Assembly (NCBI RefSeq): GCF_048007105.1
Contig: NZ_CP180352.1
Span: 4,571,691 to 4,635,690, forward strand
Direction: 5' to 3'
Length of the DNA stretch: 64,000 nucleotides
From: Minwuia sp048007105
Lineage (GTDB): Bacteria > Pseudomonadota > Alphaproteobacteria > Minwuiales > Minwuiaceae
Made by a program: the position numbers and the translations under genes. Positions 16,742 to 25,758 of this stretch are shown here, one piece after another. Positions within the stretch are counted from its first letter, which is position 1. Every line of letters starts with the position of its first letter. The notes beneath the pieces are model-generated. The model had not been told where the DNA came from. It saw only the letters and a list, made by a program, of their open reading frames with translations, and did no database searches.

Positions 16742-17254
16742 TCACTTCGCGAAGGTCTTGGTGCCGATCAGCTTCTGCGCGATCAGCACGGCGACGGGGC
16801 TCAGCCCCTCGAAGGCGATGCCGGCGGCGGCGGCCACGGTCGATGCCGCGTCCTCGGCCCGGTCCAGCCGGTAGGTCAGGGTCCCGAGCTGCTCCAGCAT
16901 CGCGGCGGCGTTCTGGCCCATGGGGAGCTGCCACGGATTGAACTCGCCGAACTCGCCGCGCATCGTCACCAGCATCAGCAGCGGAAAACGGCAGGTCACG
17001 GAAGTGGCGATCATGTTCGGGCAATTGCCGACGCCGCTGGACTGCATCAGCAGCACGCCGCGCTGTCCGCCCAGCCAGGCGCCGGCCAGCACAGCCGGCC
17101 CCTCCATCTCGTTCGTCAGGGGAATGGCCCGCATGTCCGGGTCGGCGCGGCACTGCGTGATCAGCCGGCTGTGACCGGCGTCGGGCACATAGGCCACCTG
17201 CCGGATATCCGCGCGTTTCAGTTCGCCGAAAATGGCGTCCGGCCAATCGGTCAC
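16742..17254 (-). CDS. TPP-dependent decarboxylase alpha (pyrimidine-binding) subunit
   Basis: 170-residue N-terminal half of the same split enzyme. VAYVPDAGHSRLI resembles the N-terminal PYR domain, and the acidic pair in LTNEMEGPAVLAGAW (E49/E51) includes the catalytic Glu that activates TPP. LLMQSSGVGNCPNMIA follows the family pattern. It is the first gene of a two-gene operon with the beta subunit and is transcribed away from an MFS carboxylate-type carrier, which may bring in the substrate or remove the product. Confidence 0.82.
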   Translation of the reverse strand: MTDWPDAIFGELKRADIRQVAYVPDAGHSRLITQCRADPDMRAIPLTNEMEGPAVLAGAWLGGQRGVLLMQSSGVGNCPNMIATSVTCRFPLLMLVTMRGEFGEFNPWQLPMGQNAAAMLEQLGTLTYRLDRAEDAASTVAAAAGIAFEGLSPVAVLIAQKLIGTKTFAK

Positions 17255-17340
17255 GTCTCAACTCCCCCCGTTCAGGCCCGTGGATCATAGTTGCGCAATT
17301 TTCGCCGTCCACCCAGACTGCGCCGCCTGAGGGGAGAGAC

Positions 17341-18621
17341 ATGACGTTCACGGCAACCCGAGAGGACGGCCCGCTGTATCCGTCCGCCAAGCGCCCGTTT
17401 CACGGCTGGATCATGGTCTGGGCCGCGTTTCTGGTGATGATGGTCGGCTTCGGCGTCGCCTACAGCTTTTCCGCCTTCTTCGACGCGCTGGCCACCGAAT
17501 TCGGCGGGGACCGCGGCGCGACCTCGCGCATCTTCGGCATCGCCGGCTTTCTCTACTTCTTTCTCGGCGCATGGAGCGGTCCGGCCGGCGACCGGATCGG
17601 GGCCGCGCCGGTGACGATCTTCGGCAGCATCTTTACCGCCGCCGGACTGTTCCTCGCCGCCCGCGCCGGCACGCTTGAGCAGGTCTACTGGGCCTATGGC
17701 ATCGGCGTCGGCATCGGCGTCGGCTGCATGTATGTCCCCGCCGTCGGCGTGGTGCAGCGCTGGTTTGCGGTCAAGCGGGCGACGGCCTCGGGCGTCGCCA
17801 TCATGGGCATCGGCGTCGGCACCTTCATCGCGCCGCATGCCGGAGCCTTCCTGATCGATCTGGGCGGCTGGCGGCTCGCCTACGATGTCATGGCCGTCGC
17901 GGTGCTGGTGATCGGCGGCGGCGCCGGCCTTCTGCTCCGAAACTCACCCGAATCGCGGGGTCAGTTTCCGGACGGCGCCGACGGACCGCCACAGGGGGCC
18001 AACTCCGGCCCCTCCCTGACGCGGGGCGAGGCGGCGCGGACGCTGCCGTTCTGGATGATCCTGACCGGAGCGCTTCTGGTTTCGATCGGCCTGTTCGTTC
18101 CGTTCGTCCACATCGCCAAGTTCGCCGAGGATGTGGGCCTGAACGAGGCGCAGGGCTTCTGGGTGATCAGCGCCATCGGCATCGGCTCGATTCTCGGCCG
18201 CATCGCGCTGGGTCCGGTGGCGCAGCGGGTCGGCCGCCAGCCGGTCACGACGGCCCTCTATATAGGTATCGCGCTGTCGCTCGCCGGCTGGAACTTCTCC
18301 ACGATGTTCTGGCAATTGCTGCTGTTCGGCGTCGTCTTCGGCACGCTCTATGGCGGCTTCGTCGCCCTCGCGCCGACGCTACTCTCCGACTATTTCGGGG
18401 TGGGGCACGTCGGATCGGTGATCGGCGTGGTCTACGCATCGGTCGGCGTGGGCGCACTGATCGGGCCGGCGGTCGCGGGCGATCTCTACGATCTCTACCG
18501 CAGCTACGAATTCCCGATCCTGATCGGGTCAGGCCTGTGCCTGATCGCCGCCGTCTGCGTGATGCTGCCGTCCAGTCCGGTCGACTGGCGCAACCGGCGA
18601 TTCGGCACGCAACACCGCTGA
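17341..18621 (+). CDS. MFS transporter, oxalate/formate or monocarboxylate type
   Basis: 426-residue inner-membrane carrier with about 12 hydrophobic helices. The first helix follows FHGWIMVWAAFLVMMVGFGVA, and the loop after helix 2 has GPAGDRIGAAPV in place of the MFS GxxxDRxGRR motif. A central cytoplasmic loop at about 205-225 (PDGADGPPQGANSGPS) divides two halves. The pattern fits the OxlT/monocarboxylate branch. It is divergent from the split decarboxylase, 86 bp away, suggesting coordinated control. A GGGGAGAG SD precedes ATG 17341. Substrate inferred only as an organic anion. Confidence 0.85.
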   Translation: MTFTATREDGPLYPSAKRPFHGWIMVWAAFLVMMVGFGVAYSFSAFFDALATEFGGDRGATSRIFGIAGFLYFFLGAWSGPAGDRIGAAPVTIFGSIFTAAGLFLAARAGTLEQVYWAYGIGVGIGVGCMYVPAVGVVQRWFAVKRATASGVAIMGIGVGTFIAPHAGAFLIDLGGWRLAYDVMAVAVLVIGGGAGLLLRNSPESRGQFPDGADGPPQGANSGPSLTRGEAARTLPFWMILTGALLVSIGLFVPFVHIAKFAEDVGLNEAQGFWVISAIGIGSILGRIALGPVAQRVGRQPVTTALYIGIALSLAGWNFSTMFWQLLLFGVVFGTLYGGFVALAPTLLSDYFGVGHVGSVIGVVYASVGVGALIGPAVAGDLYDLYRSYEFPILIGSGLCLIAAVCVMLPSSPVDWRNRRFGTQHR

Positions 18622-18834
18622 TACAGAAGGCGGACAGGATCGGCGCATCGCCACCAGCATGCCGCACCGCCCCCCGCTGACCGACGAGCGGGATGAACCG
18701 GGCAGCCGGCACGCTGATGGTTCCATCCGCCACGGGTATCGACACACCACCTTCCATGGAAACCCCGCCGATCTGAGGGGGCGGTGCCGTCGTCGCCGTT
18801 GAAATGCCCCTGTGACGCGCCTAGTAGAAGCGTC

Positions 18835-19395
18835 ATGTCAGGCCCCGAACATGACTGTGCTCTGGCGGCCCTGCTGCCCGCGGATCCGCATGCGGATCTC
18901 GCTCGCTTCGCACTCTACTGGCTGTCGCGGCGGACCGACGGACCGATTCCGCACTATGCGGACATCGATCCCACCGATATCCCCTGGGCGCTGGACGCGA
19001 TCTACGTGATCGAGCGCCGCGACGACGGCCTGTTCGCCTTCCGCCTCGCAGGTGAGGCGATGTCGCTCCGCATCGGCGAGAGCCTGAAGGGCAAGACCGC
19101 CTACGACCTGTTCGACGACGAGTATGCGGCATGGACCCAGGCCCGATGGGAACGCTGCCGCGCCGAACGCCTCGCTTGCTTCGTCGATACCCGACACGAC
19201 AGCCGCGAAGGCAGGCCGATGTCGGCCCAGCGCCTGCACCTGCCCGTCCTGGACCGGCATGGCGCGCCGGACATGCAGATCGGGCTGAACGTCTTTACCG
19301 GCCTGTCTCGCCGCGAACAGTTCGGACCCGATCAGCCCGGCGAACGGGTGGTCCGCTGGACCAGGGTCGACGACCTGCCTTTCGCGCGCCCCTGA
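18835..19395 (+). CDS. PAS-fold domain protein (DUF/PAS_5 type)
   Basis: 186-residue protein that fits the alphaproteobacterial single-PAS family. WSRRTDG-type N-terminal residues (LYWLSRRTDGPIPHYADIDPTDIPWALDAIYVIERR) precede the PAS core FAFRLAGEAMSLRIGESLKGKTAYDLF, and the C-terminal part carries RLHLPVLDRHGAPDMQIGL. No kinase or cyclase output domain is attached, so its partner is unknown. Start placed at ATG 18835; an in-frame GTG at 18784 would add 17 residues that look non-coding and start in the upstream gap. The 213-bp gap before it holds no convincing gene. Confidence 0.75.
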   Translation: MSGPEHDCALAALLPADPHADLARFALYWLSRRTDGPIPHYADIDPTDIPWALDAIYVIERRDDGLFAFRLAGEAMSLRIGESLKGKTAYDLFDDEYAAWTQARWERCRAERLACFVDTRHDSREGRPMSAQRLHLPVLDRHGAPDMQIGLNVFTGLSRREQFGPDQPGERVVRWTRVDDLPFARP

Positions 19396-19474
19396 GCGAA
19401 ATCGCAGTCGCTTGTCCGCGCCCGCACGCCTCGCTTAGTCTCCCTGCCGTGGGAGAGGACAAGGGGAGAGCGCC

Positions 19475-21033
19475 ATGCTGATGGCTCTGACGCAATTCAT
19501 CCGCCGGGCGCGGCAGGTCAACCGCGACGGCGTCGCGACGATCTTCGACGGGCGGACGCATACGTGGACCGACTTCCACGAGCGGATCGCGCGGCTGGCG
19601 GCCGGAATCCGCAGTCTGGGCGTTCAGCCCGGCGACCGCGTGGCGCTTCTGGCCAACAACTCCGACCGCTATCTGGAATACTTCTTCGCGGTGCCCTGGG
19701 CCGGCTGCGTCTTCGTGCCAGTGAACACCCGCCTGGCACCGCCGGAGGTTGCCTACTGGCTGTCGGATTCGGAAAGCCGCGTGCTGTTCATCGACGACGA
19801 CTTCCTGCCCTTCCTGCCGCGGCTGCAAGGGCAGATGCCCAGTGTCGAAAAGATCGTCCATGTCGGCAATGGCGCGCCGCCCGAGGGGCTGATCGCCTAT
19901 GAGAAGCTGATCGCAGACAACGCCCCGATGGAGGACGCAGGCCGCTCTGGCGAGGATCTGGCCGGCCTGTTCTACACCGGCGGCACGACGGGCGTGTCCA
20001 AGGGCGTGATGCTGAGCCACCGCAATCTCGTCTCCAACGCCATGAATGTCATGCGCGACATGGATTTCGAGGAGGACATGATCTGGCTCCATTCGGCGCC
20101 GATGTTCCACCTTGCCGACGGCACCGCCACTTTCGCGGCCACCATGCTGGCGGCGAGCCACCGTTTCATCCCGAAATTCGATCCGGGCGCGGCGCTGGCG
20201 GCGATCGAGGAACACGGCGTCACCAATGGGCTGTTCGTGCCCACGATGATGAACATGATCGTCAACCATCCGGATGTGAAGACCCGCGACCTCTCGACCA
20301 TGCGCGGCATTCTCTATGGCGCCTCGCCAATGCCCGAAGCGGTGATCCGGAAGGCCATGGAACTGATTCCGACGGTCGGCTTCTACCACGCCTACGGTCA
20401 GACCGAGACATCGCCCCTGCTGACCTGCCTGAAGCCGCATCTGCACACTTTCGACGACAGCGGCCGCGGCAAGTCGGCGGCCGGGCGACCTATGGCGTCG
20501 AGCTCTGCATCAAGGATGAGGAAGGCCGGATCCTCGGCCCGAACGAGGTTGGCGAGGTCTGCGCCAGGGGCCCCAACGTGATGCAGGGTTACTGGAACAA
20601 GCCGGACCTGACCGCCAAGACGCTGAAGGACGGCTGGATCCACACCGGCGACGGCGGGTATCTGGACGAGGACGGCTACGTCTACATCGTCGACCGGGTG
20701 AAGGACATGATCATCTCCGGCGGCGAGAACGTCTACTCGGCCGAGGTCGAGAACGCGGTCTACCAGCACCCGGCGGTGGTGGAATGCGCCGTGATCGGCG
20801 TACCGGACGAGAAATGGGGCGAACGGGTCCACGCCATCGTCCGCTGCCATGAGGGCCAGAGCGTCGGGGAGCGAGAGCTCATCGACTTCTGCCACGAGTT
20901 GATCGCGAACTACAAATGCCCGCGCTCGGTGGAGTTCCGCACCGAACCGATGCCGCTCTCGGGCGCCGGCAAAATCCTGAAGACCGAACTGCGCAAGCCC
21001 TACTGGGACGGTGTCGCGAAGTCGGTGAACTGA
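19475..21033 (+). CDS. acyl-CoA synthetase / AMP-forming ligase (one-base frameshift)
   Basis: ANL-family ligase that adenylates a fatty or aryl acid and transfers it to CoA. The first frame carries P-loop motif LFYTGGTTGVSKGVMLSHRN and YGQTETSP. The frame is then lost at GRGKSA. One missing base after 20478 (TCGGCGGCC for an expected TCGGCCGGCC) restores GRATYGVELCIKDEEGR, the A8 hinge region DRVKDMIISGGENVYSAEVE and the catalytic Lys in SGAGKILKTELR. The corrected length is 519 residues, normal for the family. It starts at ATG 19475 after GGGGAGAG and ends at a terminator shared with ctrA. Sequence error is likelier than a pseudogene. Confidence 0.87.
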
Positions 21034-21045
21034 TCCGAAACAGCG

Positions 21046-21072
21046 AAGGCTCCGGCTTTTGGCCGGAGCCTT
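21046..21072. terminator. bidirectional terminator between the acyl-CoA synthetase and ctrA
   Basis: Perfect 11-bp stem AAGGCTCCGGC/GCCGGAGCCTT with loop TTTTG, between two convergent stop codons (21033 and 21104). No long T-run follows on either strand. Confidence 0.7.
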
Positions 21073-21103
21073 ACTGGGGAGGAGACGCTACAGGGAGAGG
21101 TTG

Positions 21104-21799
21104 TCAGGCAGCCGCTTCGGCCGATTCCGGGTCGCGCAGCACGTAGCCACGGCCCCACACGGTTTCGATGTAGTGGTCGCCGCCGGTGGCCGACGCCAGC
21201 TTCTTGCGCAGCTTGCAGATGAAGACGTCGATGATCTTCAGTTCGGGCTCGTCCATGCCGCCGTAGAGATGGTTCAGGAACATCTCCTTGGTCAGCGTCG
21301 TGCCCTTGCGAAGCGACAGCAGCTCCAGCATCGAATATTCCTTGCCGGTCAGGTGGATGCGCTGGCCTTCGACCTCGACCGACTTGGTGTCCAGGTTCAC
21401 GGTCAGCTTGCCGGTGCGAATGACCGACTGCGAATGACCCTTGGAACGGCGCACGATGGCGTGGATGCGCGCGATCAGCTCCTCGCGGCGGAACGGCTTG
21501 GTCAGGTAGTCGTCGGCGCCGAAGCCCAGACCCTTGACGATGCCGCTGGTGTCGCCGAGGCCGGAGAGGATCAGGACCGGCGTGTCGACCTTGGAAACGC
21601 GCAGCTTCTTCAGCACGTCATAGCCGTGCATGTCGGGCAGGTTCAGGTCGAGAAGAATGATGTCGTAGTCGTAGAGCTTGCCGAGATCGAGGCCTTCCTC
21701 GCCCAGATCGGTCGCGTAGACGTTGAAACCGTCCGACGCCAGCATCGTCTCGATGCCACGCGACATCGCCATATCGTCTTCGATCAGAAGCACCCGCAT
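21104..21799 (-). CDS. ctrA: cell-cycle response regulator CtrA
   Basis: 231-residue master regulator of the alphaproteobacterial cell cycle and flagellar genes. The receiver domain begins MRVLLIEDDMAMSRGIETML, with phospho-acceptor D51 in LLDLNLPDMHGYDVL and Lys in DDYLTKPF. The OmpR-type winged helix includes LTGKEYSMLELLSLRKG, the recognition-helix region ELKIIDVFICKLRKKL, and VWGRGYVLRDP. It binds TTAA-N7-TTAA boxes, and one such box lies in its own upstream region. It is phosphorylated through CckA and ChpT; chpT lies 11 kb away. It diverges from fliI-fliJ. Identity is secure. Confidence 0.98.
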   Translation of the reverse strand: MRVLLIEDDMAMSRGIETMLASDGFNVYATDLGEEGLDLGKLYDYDIILLDLNLPDMHGYDVLKKLRVSKVDTPVLILSGLGDTSGIVKGLGFGADDYLTKPFRREELIARIHAIVRRSKGHSQSVIRTGKLTVNLDTKSVEVEGQRIHLTGKEYSMLELLSLRKGTTLTKEMFLNHLYGGMDEPELKIIDVFICKLRKKLASATGGDHYIETVWGRGYVLRDPESAEAAA

Positions 21800-21858
21800 T
21801 TCAGTTCTCCATCACCCGTGCCCGAGGCATCCGTGGGTTGGATAATTTCCGATTAATC

Positions 21859-21874
21859 TTAAACAAAGGTTAAC
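21859..21874. promoter_or_regulatory. CtrA box upstream of ctrA
   Basis: TTAAACAAAGGTTAAC is an exact TTAA-N7-TTAAC CtrA full site, about 60 bp upstream of the ctrA start, in a locally AT-rich stretch with two further TTAA half-sites at 21853 and 21879. It suggests autoregulation. Confidence 0.8.
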
Positions 21875-21937
21875 AGCGTTAACGAAGGTTATCGAGTGGC
21901 GCACGTCACGGTAACCCGACACCGCACCGGAGGCGAC

Positions 21938-21952
21938 TTAACCCACTATTAA
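21938..21952. promoter_or_regulatory. CtrA box upstream of fliI
   Basis: TTAACCCACTATTAA is a second exact TTAA-N7-TTAA site, 58 bp before the fliI start. Direct CtrA control of the flagellar ATPase operon is inferred. Confidence 0.75.
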
Positions 21953-22009
21953 GGCCGGCATGCGAGCCTCCGTCGCGTTGTCAACAACGGGCCGGAAAGT
22001 TTCTGAATC

Positions 22010-23335
22010 GTGCGTAGCCTGCTGGCGGAACTGGAGCGGATCGAACCCCGGAGCTATTTCGGCCGGGTCGCCGCCGTTCAGGGCCTGATGATCGAGATCG
22101 GCGGCATTTCCTGGCGTCTGAGCGTCGGCGCCCGCGTCGGGCTTGGCGCCCGCGACGGCCGCGAGGTCGAGGCGGAGATCGTCGGCTTCCGCGACGAGGT
22201 CGCGCTGGCCATGCCGTTCGGTCCGCTGGACGGCGTCGGCGTCGGCTGCAAGGCCACCGTGAAATCCGACCAGCCAACCGTCTCGCCGGACCGCAGCTGG
22301 CTTGGCCGCGTCGTCAACGCGCTGGGCGAACCCATCGACGGCGGCCCGCCGCTGATCCGCGGCCCGCGCTCCTGCTTTCTCCGCGGCCGGCCGCCCCAGG
22401 CGCATCTGCGCGACCGCGTCGGCCCACCGATGGATACCGGCGTGCGTTCGCTCAATACCTTCCTGACCACCTGCCGCGGTCAGCGCATGGGCATCTTCGC
22501 CGGCTCCGGCGTCGGCAAGTCCGTCCTGTTGTCCATGCTGGCGAAGTTCACCGAGACCGATGTCGCCATCATCGGCCTGATCGGCGAGCGCGGCCGCGAG
22601 GTGAAGGAATTCATCGAGGACTATCTTGGCCCAGAGGGCCTCGCCCGCTCCATCGTCGTCGTTGCGACTTCAGATGAGCCCGCGCTGATGCGCCGCCAGG
22701 CCGCGCACATGACCCTGACGCTTGCCGAGTTCTTCCGCGACGAGGGCCAGGAAGTGCTCTGCATGATGGATTCGGTCACGCGCTTCGCCATGGCGCAACG
22801 CGAGATCGGCCTGAGCGCCGGCGAACCGCCGGCTTCCAAGGGCTACACGCCATCGGTCTTCGCCGAACTGCCGCAGCTGCTCGAGCGCGCCGGACCCGGC
22901 ACGAAGGGATCGGCGATCACCGGCCTGTTCACGGTGCTGGTCGAAGGCGGCGACACCGACGAGCCGGTGGCCGATGCCGTCCGCGGCATTCTGGACGGCC
23001 ACGTCGTGCTGGACCGTTCGATCGCCGAACGCGGCCGCTATCCGGCCATCAACATCCTGAAATCCATCTCCCGCACCATGCCGGGCTGCCAGACGAAGGA
23101 GCAGCGCGCCATTTCCGGACGCGCCCGCGAGTTGCTGGCCGCCTATGACGAGATGGGCGAACTGATACGCATCGGCGCCTACAAGAAGGGCTCGGATCCC
23201 CGGATCGACGAGGCCATCGCCCATAACGCACAGCTGGAAGCCTTCCTGTCCCAGGACATGGACGAGCACGAAACCCTCGCCGGCGGGTTCGAGCGGCTTG
23301 CTGGCATTCTCGGACATGAAAGGGCTGCCGCATGA
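22010..23335 (+). CDS. fliI: flagellar export ATPase FliI
   Basis: 441-residue ATPase of the flagellar type III export apparatus, acting at the cytoplasmic face of the export gate. An N-terminal beta-barrel domain (about 1-95) precedes the catalytic domain. Walker A is GIFAGSGVGKSVLL near residue 166, Walker B is VLCMMDSVTRFAMAQREIGL near 249, and PSVFAELPQLLERAG follows the F1-beta-like pattern. It starts with GTG at 22010 and ends in an ATGA overlap with fliJ. Transcription probably depends on the CtrA box at 21938-21952. Full length and intact. Confidence 0.96.
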   Translation: MRSLLAELERIEPRSYFGRVAAVQGLMIEIGGISWRLSVGARVGLGARDGREVEAEIVGFRDEVALAMPFGPLDGVGVGCKATVKSDQPTVSPDRSWLGRVVNALGEPIDGGPPLIRGPRSCFLRGRPPQAHLRDRVGPPMDTGVRSLNTFLTTCRGQRMGIFAGSGVGKSVLLSMLAKFTETDVAIIGLIGERGREVKEFIEDYLGPEGLARSIVVVATSDEPALMRRQAAHMTLTLAEFFRDEGQEVLCMMDSVTRFAMAQREIGLSAGEPPASKGYTPSVFAELPQLLERAGPGTKGSAITGLFTVLVEGGDTDEPVADAVRGILDGHVVLDRSIAERGRYPAINILKSISRTMPGCQTKEQRAISGRARELLAAYDEMGELIRIGAYKKGSDPRIDEAIAHNAQLEAFLSQDMDEHETLAGGFERLAGILGHERAAA

Positions 23336-23748
23336 AGACGCTCGAACGGCTGATCGGAATTGCGCAGCTGAACCTGGATCAGGCCCGGCAAGTGCTGATG
23401 GATCTGGAGGCCGTGCGCGACGACCTCGCCAACCGTATCCTGATGATCGACCGGGAAATCGCCGGCGAGATGGAGGCGGCGCAGCGCGATCCCATGCTGA
23501 CGCAGAGCCTCGGCCATTTCATCAAGTCGGCGCGCGACAGGCAGACGCGCCTGCGCACCTCGATCGCCGAGCTGGACCAGCAGATCGAGGCCGCGCGGGA
23601 GAAGGTCTCGGACGCCTTCCGCGAGCGCAAGCGCTACGAAAAGGTGCTGGAGACCCGGCGCGCCGAACAGAAGCGCCGCCGCGACCGGCGCGAGCAGGAA
23701 CAGATGGACGAGATCGGCATGCGGAACGCCCGCGAAGCCTCCGCCTGA
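23332..23748 (+). CDS. fliJ: flagellar export chaperone FliJ-like coiled-coil protein
   Basis: 138 residues, almost wholly charged amphipathic helix (RLIGIAQLNLDQARQVLMDLE and EKVSDAFRERKRYEKVLETR). It fits FliJ, the stalk-like coiled coil that couples the FliI hexamer to the FlhA export gate. Sequence conservation in FliJ is low, so the call rests on the fliI ATGA overlap, length and coiled-coil pattern. The C-terminal EQEQMDEIG motif matches alphaproteobacterial FliJ. Confidence 0.85.
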   Translation: MKTLERLIGIAQLNLDQARQVLMDLEAVRDDLANRILMIDREIAGEMEAAQRDPMLTQSLGHFIKSARDRQTRLRTSIAELDQQIEAAREKVSDAFRERKRYEKVLETRRAEQKRRRDRREQEQMDEIGMRNAREASA

Positions 23749-23840
23749 CCCCGACCTTCCCCAATCCGATTGACCTGCCTCCGCGGCGGGAATAGGGATA
23801 GCGCCGGATTTTCGAAGCCGCTCCGGGGAAGAGACGCCAA

Positions 23841-25247
23841 ATGACCGCGCCAAAGACGCTGTTTGACAAGATCTGGGACAGCCACGTCGTGGAGACCCGC
23901 GACGACGGCACCGCCATCCTCTACATCGACCGCCATCTGGTGCACGAAGTCACCAGCCCGCAGGCCTTCGAGGGCCTGCGCACCGCCGGCCGCAAGGTCC
24001 GCCGGCCCGATGCGACGCTGGCCGTGGCCGACCACAACGTGCCGACGACCGACCGCACCAAGGGCATCGACGACGAGGAAAGCCGCATCCAGGTCGAGAC
24101 GCTGGAGAAAAACTGCGCCGACTTCGGCGTGCCCTATTTCGGCATGGACGACATCCGCCAGGGCATCGTGCACATCATCGGCCCCGAGCAGGGCTTCACC
24201 CAGCCTGGCATGACCATCGTCTGCGGCGACAGCCACACCGCCACCCATGGCGCCTTCGGTGCGCTGGCCTTCGGCATCGGCACCTCCGAGGTCGAACACG
24301 TGCTGGCGACCCAGTGCCTGCTGCAGCGGAAGTCCAAGAACATGCGCATCACCGTCGAGGGCGATCTGCCGCTCGGCGTCACGGCCAAGGACATGATCCT
24401 CGCCATCATCGGTCGCACCGGCACCGCCGGCGGCACCGGCTATGTCATCGAATATGCCGGCTCGGCCATGAAGGCGCTGTCTATGGAAGGGCGCATGACC
24501 GTCTGCAACATGTCGATCGAAGCCGGCGCCCGCGCCGGGTTGATCGCGCCGGACGAGATCACCTTCGAATATCTGAAGGGCCGCCCGATGTCGCCCAAGG
24601 CCGGCGCCTTCGAGCAGGCCGTTCAATACTGGAAGGGCTTCACCTCCGACGCCGGCGCCCGCTACGACAAGGAAATCGAGCTGGCCGCCGCCGACATCGC
24701 GCCGCACGTCACCTGGGGCACCAGCCCGCAGGACGTCGCGCCGATCACCGGCCGGGTGCCGGATCCGGCGGATATCGAGGACGAGATCAGCCGCTCCTCG
24801 CTGGAGCGCGCGCTGACCTACATGGGCCTGCAGCCGGGCATCAAGCTGACCGATGTCGCTGTCGACAAGGTCTTCATCGGCTCCTGCACCAATGGCCGTA
24901 TCGAGGACATGCGCGCGGCCGCCGAGATCGCGAAAGGCCGCAAGGTGGCGAGCGGCGTGCACGCCATGATCGTGCCGGGCTCCGGCCTGGTGAAGGAACA
25001 GGCCGAGCAGGAAGGTCTGGACAGGATATTCGTCGAGGCCGGCTTCGACTGGCGCGAGCCGGGCTGCTCCATGTGCCTGGCCATGAATGCCGACCGGCTG
25101 GAGCCGGGCGAGCGCTGCGCCTCCACCTCGAACCGCAACTTCGAGGGCCGCCAGGGCCGCGGCGGCCGCACCCACCTGGTCAGCCCGGCCATGGCCGCAG
25201 CCGCCGCCGTCACCGGCAAGCTGGCCGACGTGCGGGATCTGGGCTGA
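23841..25247 (+). CDS. leuC: 3-isopropylmalate dehydratase large subunit
   Basis: 468-residue aconitase-fold subunit that, with LeuD, isomerises 2-isopropylmalate to 3-isopropylmalate in leucine synthesis. The [4Fe-4S] ligands are Cys near 349 (IGSCTNGRIEDMRAA) and near 409 and 412 (PGCSMCLAMN). Early motifs VADHNVPTTDR and CGDSHTATHGAFGALAFGIG are intact. Length matches E. coli LeuC (466). It is the first of leuC-leuD-leuB, which here are spaced by two intergenic palindromic repeats and a small TM2 gene on the other strand. Confidence 0.97.
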   Translation: MTAPKTLFDKIWDSHVVETRDDGTAILYIDRHLVHEVTSPQAFEGLRTAGRKVRRPDATLAVADHNVPTTDRTKGIDDEESRIQVETLEKNCADFGVPYFGMDDIRQGIVHIIGPEQGFTQPGMTIVCGDSHTATHGAFGALAFGIGTSEVEHVLATQCLLQRKSKNMRITVEGDLPLGVTAKDMILAIIGRTGTAGGTGYVIEYAGSAMKALSMEGRMTVCNMSIEAGARAGLIAPDEITFEYLKGRPMSPKAGAFEQAVQYWKGFTSDAGARYDKEIELAAADIAPHVTWGTSPQDVAPITGRVPDPADIEDEISRSSLERALTYMGLQPGIKLTDVAVDKVFIGSCTNGRIEDMRAAAEIAKGRKVASGVHAMIVPGSGLVKEQAEQEGLDRIFVEAGFDWREPGCSMCLAMNADRLEPGERCASTSNRNFEGRQGRGGRTHLVSPAMAAAAAVTGKLADVRDLG

Positions 25248-25259
25248 ATCCATTTCCCG

Positions 25260-25327
25260 CCTTCGGACTTGATCCGAAGGCCTCCGGCGCAGGCGGATCG
25301 ACAAGGTCCTCGGGTCAAGCCCGAGGA
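25260..25327. repeat. pair of extragenic palindromes between leuC and the TM2 gene
   Basis: Two neighbouring hairpins: CCTTCGGA/TCCGAAGG around CTTGA (25260-25280), and TCCTCGGG/CCCGAGGA around TCAAG (25307-25327). The loops are complementary, so the two units are in opposite orientation. This is the layout of REP/BIME-type extragenic elements. Confidence 0.6.
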
Positions 25328-25343
25328 CATCAAAGGTGGTGGC

Positions 25344-25670
25344 TCACCTGCCCCGTTCGATCCGGTCGACGACGCGGTTGTTCTCCGCGGCGACCATGCC
25401 GGGGATCAGGAAGATGTCGATGAACCACCAGATCGCCCAGGGGATCAGCAGCAGGTAGCCGATCAGGATGACGGCGAGCGCGGTGCCGATGCCCCAGAGC
25501 AGGAACATGAAGATCGCCGAGCCGATCCGGCCCAGATAGAACCGGTGCAGTCCGAGCCAGCCGAGGAAGAACCACAGCACATAGGTTACCAGCACCGATT
25601 TGGCGTTGGCCTGGTAGCGGGCCGTCGCGGTATCGCTCTGGCCGCCGGGAAAATCGGCGTCTGGGGGCAT
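25344..25670 (-). CDS. TM2-domain membrane protein
   Basis: 108-residue protein with a polar N-terminus (about 1-22) and two or three hydrophobic segments. The TM2 signature YVLWFFLGWLGLHRFYLGR (G-x-x-G-x-HRFYLG) is followed by SAIFMFLLWGIGTALAVILIG and IPWAIWWFIDIFLIPGMV. TM2 proteins sit in the inner membrane and their role is unknown. It is inserted antisense between leuC and leuD, which may explain why leuD has its own strong SD. Confidence 0.88.
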   Translation of the reverse strand: MPPDADFPGGQSDTATARYQANAKSVLVTYVLWFFLGWLGLHRFYLGRIGSAIFMFLLWGIGTALAVILIGYLLLIPWAIWWFIDIFLIPGMVAAENNRVVDRIERGR

Positions 25671-25758
25671 GGCTTCTCGGGTCCGTGTCGCTTCCGTCTT
25701 TAACTATGCACGCTGCGGCGCTATGACAACGCGGCCCAACCGGGAGGAGTGCTCAGAC

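Noticed and set aside
18622..18834. Possible small minus-strand gene in the gap before the PAS-domain gene
   Set aside because: Several short frames start here, but all run into the end of the MFS gene in shadow frames, and none has an SD or a family.
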